DNA from: Bizionia sp. M204
GTDB taxonomy: Bacteria; Bacteroidota; Bacteroidia; Flavobacteriales; Flavobacteriaceae
Assembly: GCF_023205095.1 (NCBI RefSeq)
Contig: NZ_CP046242.1
Coordinates: 274,501-338,500, forward strand
Reading direction: 5' to 3'
DNA: 64,000 nucleotides
This document shows, piece after piece, positions 38,324 through 44,861 of this stretch (position 1 is its first letter; each line of letters begins with the position of its first letter). The notes under the pieces are model-generated. The model was not told the DNA's origin and did no database searches. It was given only the letters and a program-made list of their open reading frames with translations. The translations under genes were made by a program, and so were the position numbers.

Positions 38324-38327
38324 AGAA

Positions 38328-38645
38328 ATGAAAAACATAAAAACATACCAGCCAGATGGCTTAAATATACTGGAAGACATCCGAAGAGACTTGTTAAGTG
38401 CATGTTCACATGCTGATAATTCTTTATCGCCACGAATATTGCATAATTTAATGTCAAAAATAAACATAGCAATTGAAGTAATTAATTATCAACCCAGATT
38501 ACCGCTACATCAAATTGAAGAGCGAATAAAAGAAATATGTAAGAATGATAAAACAACGCATGGCGTAACGTGTAATTTTCTCTTTACCACTAAATATGGG
38601 AATATCGATTACTCAAAGTTGTCTGTTTTAAATGTAAATGTGTAA
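38328..38645 (+). CDS. Hypothetical small element protein
   Basis: A 105-residue protein with no domain I recognise. Gene spacing (4 bases to the gene before, 2 bases to the next) shows it belongs to the same operon as the primase/helicase-like gene, so it may assist element replication. Confidence 0.6.
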   Translation: MKNIKTYQPDGLNILEDIRRDLLSACSHADNSLSPRILHNLMSKINIAIEVINYQPRLPLHQIEERIKEICKNDKTTHGVTCNFLFTTKYGNIDYSKLSVLNVNV

Positions 38646-38647
38646 AT

Positions 38648-39844
38648 ATGGAAGAAAAATACTTGAGAATTGGCACAGCGTATTATAAAGACGTAAAAAT
38701 GCCATTAAATAGTCAGGACACTATGAAAATGTTAGTGCCTTGGTCTAAAAATGAAATAGCAACGGATCATGGAAGAGATTTTGTAAAAGATATAGTAAAG
38801 TATGATGGTTTTTGCTTAATACCATCGCACACCAATTACCAACCAGTAATTAATGGTTTTTACAATAGATATGAGAAATTAGATCATAAAATTGTCAAAG
38901 GAAGTTTTGTGGAAACTGAAAAATTTCTAAAACACATTTTTGGAGAGCAATATGAAATTGGTTTGGACTACTTATCCATATTATGGCATAATCCAACACA
39001 AATATTGCCAGTATTATGTTTAGTAAGTAACGAGCGTAATACGGGTAAAACAACATTTATTAATTGGTTGAAGTTTATATTTCAAAATAATATGACAATC
39101 AATAATAATGAGGATTTTAGAAGTCGATTTAATTCCGATTGGGCATCAAAATTAATTATTGCTGTAGATGAAGTATTGTTAGATAAAAGAGAGGATAGCG
39201 AGCGACTAAAAAACCTTTCTACTGCTAAAACCTATAAAAGTGAAGCCAAAGGAAAAGATAAAATAGAGGGTAGCTTTTTTGGAAAGTTTATACTGTGTTC
39301 AAACAATGAAGAAAACTTTGTTTATATAGATAATTCCGAAACCAGATATTGGGTGCGAAAAATTATACCATTTGATTTATCTCAAGATAATCCAAACCTA
39401 TTGGAAGCATTGATAGAAGAGATACCGCATTTCATCAATTATATTAATAGTCGTAAAATTTCATGTCCTAGAAAAACAAGAATGTGGTTCACCAAAGAAC
39501 AAATTTATACGCAGGCTTTAGAGGTGTTAATGAATGGCAACAAAACTTTTGTAAATAAGGAGTTGGAACAAATTCTTTCTGATGAGTTTTTACAGTTTGA
39601 TACGGAGGAATTAAAATATTCCGTTGGCGATTTAGTTGATAAACTGGGTAAGCATAATATTAGAACCAGTTCGTTTAAAATATCTGAATTAATAAGAAGC
39701 TTATATAAAATAGAGCCTAAAAATAGTACGTATATAAAATATCATATTTCGTATTCTGTTCAAAATAAGCCTATTGTAGAAGAAACGAATCGTAAAGGGC
39801 GTCATTATACGTTTACAAAAGGAATGTTTGAAAATTTAAGTTGA
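38648..39844 (+). CDS. Primase/helicase-like ATPase (DUF5906 type)
   Basis: A 398-residue protein of the phage/plasmid primase-helicase kind. The superfamily-3-like ATPase core shows Walker A SNERNTGKTTF near residue 130, then a Walker B-like acidic segment LIIAVDEVLL. A sensor segment FGKFILCSNNEENFVYID and an arginine in ETRYWVRKI follow. A separate primase catalytic domain is not visible. It probably unwinds and replicates the excised element; P4-like satellites carry comparable genes. It is the last gene of the replication block; a 280-base gap follows before hsdM. Confidence 0.8.
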   Translation: MEEKYLRIGTAYYKDVKMPLNSQDTMKMLVPWSKNEIATDHGRDFVKDIVKYDGFCLIPSHTNYQPVINGFYNRYEKLDHKIVKGSFVETEKFLKHIFGEQYEIGLDYLSILWHNPTQILPVLCLVSNERNTGKTTFINWLKFIFQNNMTINNNEDFRSRFNSDWASKLIIAVDEVLLDKREDSERLKNLSTAKTYKSEAKGKDKIEGSFFGKFILCSNNEENFVYIDNSETRYWVRKIIPFDLSQDNPNLLEALIEEIPHFINYINSRKISCPRKTRMWFTKEQIYTQALEVLMNGNKTFVNKELEQILSDEFLQFDTEELKYSVGDLVDKLGKHNIRTSSFKISELIRSLYKIEPKNSTYIKYHISYSVQNKPIVEETNRKGRHYTFTKGMFENLS

Positions 39845-40124
39845 TTCGTTGACTAATTACTATAATGCCATGCTAGCTGGCGTTTATGGTAAAAACATCA
39901 ACTCAACATTTTTGCAACAACCCTAACTTTGTAATTGTTGACACCTTGTTTCTTAATTGTTTTAAGCAAAAACCCTTACAGGATTGTGTTTCTGAAAAAT
40001 GTAGCAACAAGCAACAAGGTTTGTATGTATATCTTTTTTCTTTAAAGGTATTTACTGAAATCCTCAAGATTAAGTCAGATTAAAATTATATTTTTAACAT
40101 TCTAAACAAAATCACACCAATTTA

Positions 40125-41750
40125 ATGTCAGAAGACCATAAAAAACAATTAGAACAACAACTCTGGAATATTGCCAACACCTTACGTGGTAAAATGAATG
40201 CAGATGAGTTTCGTGATTATATATTAGGCTTTATTTTCTACAAATATTTAGCCGAAAAAATGGAAATATATGCCAACAGAATCCTTAAAGAAGGAGGTGA
40301 TGCATTTTTATTTTCTGAAATAAACGAAAACACAGAAACTGGAAAAGAATATATAGAAGCTATAAAGGAAGAATCTTTAGAAAAATTAGGGTACTTCTTA
40401 AAACCATCAGAATTATTTTCAGCCGTTTCTAAACGTGGTAATCATAATGAGGATGCCATAGCACTTGATGCAGTTGCAGAAGACACGTCATTAAGCTACA
40501 ACACAAAAGACAATTTCATATTAGAAGATTTACAAAAAATCTTAAACAATATCCAAAACAGTACGATGGGTACGGATAGCGAAGAAGATTTTGAAGACCT
40601 TTTTGAAGATATGGATTTAAACTCTACCAAGTTAGGTAAAAGTCCAGAAGCGCGTAATGAGATTATAGCCAAAGTACTTGCGCATTTAGATAAAATAGAT
40701 TTCAAATTAGAAAATACCGAATTAGATGTTTTGGGTGATGCTTACGAATACCTAATAGGGAAATTTGCAAGTGGTGCAGGTAAAAAAGCGGGCGAATTTT
40801 ATACACCACAGGAGGTAAGTATGGTATTGGCGAAGCTGGTAACAACAGGCAAAAAGAAATTAAAATCGGTTTACGATCCAACTTGTGGTTCTGGTTCTTT
40901 GCTATTGCGTGTAGCTAAAGAAGTAGAAGAAGTAAATAACTTTTACGGACAAGAATTAAACCGTACTACATATAATTTAGCACGTATGAATATGATATTG
41001 CACGGTGTGCATTATCGTAAGTTTGATATTAAACAAGAAGACACTTTAGAACACCCACAACATATTGAACATCGTTTTGAAGCTATTGTAGCCAATCCAC
41101 CATTTTCTGCAAAATGGAGTGCTAATAAACTCTTTATGAGTGACGATAGGTTTAGCCAATATGGTAAGTTAGCACCAAGTAGTAAAGCAGATTTTGCTTT
41201 TGTACAGCATATGGTGCATCATTTAGCAGAAAACGGACAAATGGCAGTAGTATTGCCACACGGTGCTTTATTTAGAGGAAGTGCCGAAGCACACATACGA
41301 AAATATTTAATTGAAGAAAAAAACTTTTTAGATGCCGTTATAGGTTTGCCAGCCAATATATTTTATGGTACTTCTATACCAACCTGTATTTTGGTGTTTA
41401 AAAAATGTAGAGAAAATCCTAACGATATTTTATTTATTGATGCCAGCGCTAATTTTGAGAAAGTAAAAACTCAAAATATGTTAAGTGATGCTAATATGGA
41501 TAAAATTGTTAGTACGTATCGAGAACGTAAAACCGAAGATAAATATGCTTATTTAGCCTCTTTAGAAGAAGTAGTAGAAAACGATTACAACCTAAACATA
41601 CCACGTTATGTAGATACCTTTGAAGAGGAAGAACCAATTGATATTGATAGCGTTGCTTCTGAAATACAAACTTTAAACACTGATTTAGAAGAAAACGAAA
41701 CCCTTATTGCTTCTTTCTGTAAAGAATTAAATATTAAAACACCGTTTTAA
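40125..41750 (+). CDS. hsdM: Type I restriction-modification system, modification subunit
   Basis: A 541-residue N6-adenine DNA methyltransferase. The N-terminal helical domain has LWNIANTLRGKMNADEFRDYILGFIFYKYLAE. The SAM motif is DPTCGSGSLL near residue 251, and the catalytic motif is NPPF (VANPPFSAKW) near residue 324. It assembles with HsdS (M2S) to methylate the target and with HsdR for restriction. The stop codon is one base before the hsdS start. Confidence 0.96.
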   Translation: MSEDHKKQLEQQLWNIANTLRGKMNADEFRDYILGFIFYKYLAEKMEIYANRILKEGGDAFLFSEINENTETGKEYIEAIKEESLEKLGYFLKPSELFSAVSKRGNHNEDAIALDAVAEDTSLSYNTKDNFILEDLQKILNNIQNSTMGTDSEEDFEDLFEDMDLNSTKLGKSPEARNEIIAKVLAHLDKIDFKLENTELDVLGDAYEYLIGKFASGAGKKAGEFYTPQEVSMVLAKLVTTGKKKLKSVYDPTCGSGSLLLRVAKEVEEVNNFYGQELNRTTYNLARMNMILHGVHYRKFDIKQEDTLEHPQHIEHRFEAIVANPPFSAKWSANKLFMSDDRFSQYGKLAPSSKADFAFVQHMVHHLAENGQMAVVLPHGALFRGSAEAHIRKYLIEEKNFLDAVIGLPANIFYGTSIPTCILVFKKCRENPNDILFIDASANFEKVKTQNMLSDANMDKIVSTYRERKTEDKYAYLASLEEVVENDYNLNIPRYVDTFEEEEPIDIDSVASEIQTLNTDLEENETLIASFCKELNIKTPF

Positions 41751-41751
41751 G

Positions 41752-42957
41752 ATGCCGAAAGAAAAAATGTTAGTTCCAAAATTGAGGTTTTCAGAGTTTG
41801 AAGAAGAACTAAAAAATATTGAATTAAAAAAAGCGGCAACGATTAACCCAAAAAGTAAAGAGCTGCCTGATTCATTTATTTATATAGATTTAGAAAGTGT
41901 TGAAAATGGAATTTTAGCTAAAGAGGAGAGAATATATAAAAATGAAGCACCTAGTAGGGCACAAAGATTATTGTCAAAGGGAGATATTTTATATCAAACT
42001 GTAAGACCTTATCAAATGAATAATTATTTTTTTTATAAAAATAATATTGATTATGTTGCTTCTACAGGTTATGCTCAAATTAGAACAAAGAACAATTCAA
42101 AATATTTATATCAATATTTACATACATTTTACTTCGTAAACAAAGTCTTATTAAGGTGTACTGGAACAAGTTATCCTGCCATTAACTCAACAGATTTATC
42201 AAAAATAAAAGTTAATATTCCATCTTTAAAAGAACAACAAAAAATAGCCAATTTCCTAACATCCATAGACACCCAAATACAAACTTTAGAAAAAAAGAAA
42301 ACTCTTTTAGAGCAATACAAAAAAGGGGTAATTCAAAAAATCTTTAAACAAGAGTTACGGTTTAAAGATGAAGATGGGAATGCGTTTCCAGAGTGGGAGA
42401 AAAGAAAGTTTTCAGAAGTATTATTTGAACATAAACTAAAAAGTACAGGAAAAGAAGAGGTGCATTCGGTTTCTGTGCATAAGGGAGTTATAAATCAAAT
42501 AGAACATTTAGGAAGAAGTTTTTCGGCTAAAGACACAAGTCATTACAGTCGAGTTTTACCAAACGATATTATTTATACTAAAAGCCCAACTGGAGATTTT
42601 CCTTTGGGTATTATCAAACAAAATCACATAAAGGAGGATGTTATAATTTCACCACTTTATGGTGTGTTTACACCTGAAACTAAAGAATTAGGCTACATAC
42701 TGCACGTTTATTTTGAATCACCGATTAATACCTCAAACTATTTAAGTTCAATTATTCAAAAAGGAGCTAAAAACACAATTAATATAACGAACACTAAATT
42801 TTTATCAAAAAAAATGCTGCTTCCTGTTTCCAAGGAAGAACAAATCAAAATCGCTAATTTCCTATCTGCCATAGATGAAAATATAGATTTAGTAAATACA
42901 AAAATAGAACAAACCAAAAGCTATAAAAAAGGCTTGTTACAACAGATGTTTGTTTAA
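41752..42957 (+). CDS. hsdS: Type I restriction-modification system, specificity subunit
   Basis: A 401-residue HsdS with two target-recognition domains, each followed by a conserved helical spacer: KEQQKIANFLTSIDTQIQTLEKKK and KEEQIKIANFLSAIDENIDLVNTKIE. The two variable TRDs (about residues 15-160 and 220-350) set the bipartite DNA target; the target itself cannot be read from sequence. It ends KSYKKGLLQQMFV, a typical HsdS C-terminus. Confidence 0.95.
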   Translation: MPKEKMLVPKLRFSEFEEELKNIELKKAATINPKSKELPDSFIYIDLESVENGILAKEERIYKNEAPSRAQRLLSKGDILYQTVRPYQMNNYFFYKNNIDYVASTGYAQIRTKNNSKYLYQYLHTFYFVNKVLLRCTGTSYPAINSTDLSKIKVNIPSLKEQQKIANFLTSIDTQIQTLEKKKTLLEQYKKGVIQKIFKQELRFKDEDGNAFPEWEKRKFSEVLFEHKLKSTGKEEVHSVSVHKGVINQIEHLGRSFSAKDTSHYSRVLPNDIIYTKSPTGDFPLGIIKQNHIKEDVIISPLYGVFTPETKELGYILHVYFESPINTSNYLSSIIQKGAKNTINITNTKFLSKKMLLPVSKEEQIKIANFLSAIDENIDLVNTKIEQTKSYKKGLLQQMFV

Positions 42958-42976
42958 AAATATAACTTATTACAAA

Positions 42977-43600
42977 ATGATTACACAAGAGTTACTTTCG
43001 AGTGAGAAAGGAAAAAACATAATACTACCAGAAGATTTAGACACTACAAATTTTATCCTATCGCTATATGAGCAAGACGACCTCGATATAACTGAAGCCA
43101 AGACCTTTCTAAAAAATTATATTAGTGTTAAAAATCCTATGGAAGCGTTAGCTTTAAATTTTATCGCTCACAATTTTCAGTACTATAAACAAACGGGTGA
43201 TACCATTTTTTATGATTTGGGATTTGATAATGTTTATGGTTCAATTGTAGAACATTCCGTTCTTGGTTTCTATGCTTTATTAAAAGAATTTATTACACCA
43301 TATAAAGACGATTGGAAACTAAAGCAAGTTCGCACATTCAATCCCTTAAATAATTGTTTTGAAGAGCGAGATAGTTGGGTGTCTGAAAAAGCAAAAATGT
43401 CTATCGAATGGGCAGCAGGATCAAGAATGATAGCAACTATAATTTGTAGTGAATTTGACAAAACCTTATTGTCTTTAAACAAACGATTATATGATAAACT
43501 AGATAAGAAAAATTTAGCACTTTTTTATGATATGGAGGATTTTGAAGAATTAACAGGCTCTGATGATTATAGGGATTTAAAAAATACGTTGTTGCTATAA
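42977..43600 (+). CDS. Unknown protein encoded between hsdS and hsdR
   Basis: A 207-residue protein I cannot assign. I prefer the ATG at 42977 over a TTG at 42950 that overlaps hsdS. The sequence is soluble and mostly helical, with aromatic-rich stretches (FIAHNFQYYKQTGDTIFYDLGF; KMSIEWAAGSRMIATIICSEFD). Its tight spacing after hsdS (19 bases) means it is expressed with the modification genes. It could be an accessory or anti-phage partner of the type I system, but this is inference from position only. Confidence 0.72.
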   Translation: MITQELLSSEKGKNIILPEDLDTTNFILSLYEQDDLDITEAKTFLKNYISVKNPMEALALNFIAHNFQYYKQTGDTIFYDLGFDNVYGSIVEHSVLGFYALLKEFITPYKDDWKLKQVRTFNPLNNCFEERDSWVSEKAKMSIEWAAGSRMIATIICSEFDKTLLSLNKRLYDKLDKKNLALFYDMEDFEELTGSDDYRDLKNTLLL

Positions 43601-43686
43601 AACAGCAGTATAAGTACATAGAGGTTAATAACCGTTATTAAATAGAATATAGCTTCATTTAGCCTATTGGATTTAAATCAGCAAAT

Positions 43687-43731
43687 TTGGGAACAAAACC
43701 AGAACAAGTATTAGAAAATCAGACAATTTAA
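43687..43731 (+). pseudogene. Relic of an hsdR 5' end
   Basis: A 14-codon frame (TTG GGA ACA AAA ...) encodes LGTKPEQVLENQTI and a stop. It is nearly the same as the start of the intact hsdR (STQPEQVLENQLIEQ). At DNA level 28 of 30 bases match between 43693-43722 and 44868-44897. The relic lies about 1.2 kb upstream of hsdR, with the AbiF cassette between. This suggests that the cassette entered at, or replaced, an earlier hsdR start. Confidence 0.7.
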
Positions 43732-43795
43732 TGAATAGAGCCTGTGAAATAAGGATTTCTAATGTGTTTTTGGGTGAAGTTAAATGTTAAAAAAG

Positions 43796-43829
43796 AGTAA
43801 AATATGGTAATAAGTAGTAAAATATGGTA
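43796..43829. repeat. Two 14-bp direct repeats upstream of the AbiF RNA
   Basis: AGTAAAATATGGTA occurs at 43796-43809 and 43816-43829 without a mismatch, period 20 bp (about two helical turns), just before the -7 box of the RNA candidate. It may be an operator. Confidence 0.7.
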
Positions 43830-43838
43830 TGGAGTTTG

Positions 43839-43846
43839 TATATTTG
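43839..43846 (+). promoter_or_regulatory. -7 box of the AbiF-associated RNA
   Basis: TATATTTG is a perfect TAnnTTTG box. It would start transcription near 43852, just before the hairpin. A TTG -33 element at normal spacing is absent; the 14-bp direct repeats occupy that place, so an activator or repressor may be involved. Confidence 0.6.
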
Positions 43847-43851
43847 CAGTA

Positions 43852-43902
43852 ACAGAACCCGTGTTGCATACCATTAGAACTGCACTCGGGTCATTTTTTT
43901 TT
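43852..43902 (+). ncRNA. Candidate AbiF-associated hairpin RNA (about 50 nt)
   Basis: Between a -7 box and the AbiF start lies a strong hairpin: ACCCG (43857-43861) pairs with CGGGT (43887-43891), GT with AC and GCA with TGC, with one T-T mismatch and one bulged T. The 12-base loop is TACCATTAGAAC. Nine T follow (43894-43902), so the transcript would end there. It can be both a separate RNA and a terminator/attenuator in front of the abi gene. Structured RNAs have been reported with AbiF/Abi_2 genes as likely antitoxins; that this one belongs to that class is inference. Confidence 0.6.
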
Positions 43903-43911
43903 ATATAAGTT

Positions 43912-44859
43912 ATGGCAACGAAACCAGCGTTTACCATAGCTAAACAATTACAGCAACTTAAAAACAGAGGTATGCTGTTTAAAGATGAGGCATCTGCTAC
44001 TCATTTTTTATCTACCATAAGTTATTATCGTTTACAAGGGTATTGGTGGGATATGCAATCTGATAATGTAAAGCATGTTTTTGAACCAAATACTTATTTT
44101 GAAACTGTAATCGAACGTTATAATTTTGATAGACATTTAAAACTTATTTTATTTGATGCTATAGAGCGAATAGAAATTGCTTTAAGGACAAAAATGATTT
44201 ATCATATGTCGTTGTCGTATGGTGCTTTATGGTATTTAGATGCTACGTTATTTGCAAATCCAAAATATCACGCTTCGTCTGTAAAGATTATTAAGAAAGA
44301 GTTTGATTATAGTAAGGAAATTTTTATTGTTGACCACAAACGAAAATACCCTAAAACAAATGCAGAATCATGGAAGACTTTAGAGGTTGTTTCTATGGGG
44401 TGCCTTTCAAAACTATATAAAAATATAGACCATCAGTTACCAGAAAAAACCCAAATTGCAAAAGACATGGGGTTACACTTGCATAATGAACTATCAAGTT
44501 GGTTAGAAGCAATTGTATATGTGCGAAACATAATAGCTCACCATTCAAGACTTTGGAGTAGAACTATGGCTATAAAAGCTACCGATACAATATCAAACCC
44601 AATGTATGATTGGTTAAATATGCCATTAACCGAAGTCCAAAAAAAGAAGCCTTTTTTAATTATATCAACATTAATTTATTTAGCAAATGCAGTTACACCA
44701 GGTCATCAAATTAAAGATAAGATTATTGAGTTAATTAAAGCTAATCCAAATGTTCCAATCTATAAATTAGGGTTTTTAAATAGTTGGGAACAAAATCCAT
44801 TATGGATAAATAATTCGAGTAATAAAGGGTGTCTTTCTTTTAGTATTTTTAAAAAATAA
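43912..44859 (+). CDS. AbiF/AbiD (Abi_2) family abortive-infection HEPN protein
   Basis: A 315-residue Abi_2 protein. The family start is clear (AFTIAKQLQQLKNRGMLFKDEASATHFLSTISYYRLQGYWW), as is FDRHLKLILFDAIERIEIALRTKMIYHMS. The HEPN RNase motif R-x4-H is present as R205 NIIA H210 in VRNIIAHHSRLW. Such proteins are thought to cleave RNA and stop growth on phage infection. The gene lies between the hsdS-linked unknown gene and hsdR, with the stop 2 bases before the hsdR start, so it is cotranscribed with hsdR. The hairpin RNA precedes it directly. Confidence 0.92.
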   Translation: MATKPAFTIAKQLQQLKNRGMLFKDEASATHFLSTISYYRLQGYWWDMQSDNVKHVFEPNTYFETVIERYNFDRHLKLILFDAIERIEIALRTKMIYHMSLSYGALWYLDATLFANPKYHASSVKIIKKEFDYSKEIFIVDHKRKYPKTNAESWKTLEVVSMGCLSKLYKNIDHQLPEKTQIAKDMGLHLHNELSSWLEAIVYVRNIIAHHSRLWSRTMAIKATDTISNPMYDWLNMPLTEVQKKKPFLIISTLIYLANAVTPGHQIKDKIIELIKANPNVPIYKLGFLNSWEQNPLWINNSSNKGCLSFSIFKK

Positions 44860-44861
44860 GT

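Noticed and set aside
39886-40083. 65-codon frame between the ATPase gene and hsdM
   Set aside because: No recognisable protein character, no promoter at a suitable place and short AT-rich sequence; I treat 39845-40124 as non-coding.
42950-42976. TTG start extending the unknown RM-linked gene into hsdS
   Set aside because: ATG 42977 avoids overlap and the extra nine residues look random.
43796-43902. CRISPR-like or ToxIN-like repeat array before the abi gene
   Set aside because: Only two 14-bp repeats, 6-bp spacer and no third unit; an operator plus hairpin RNA explains it better.
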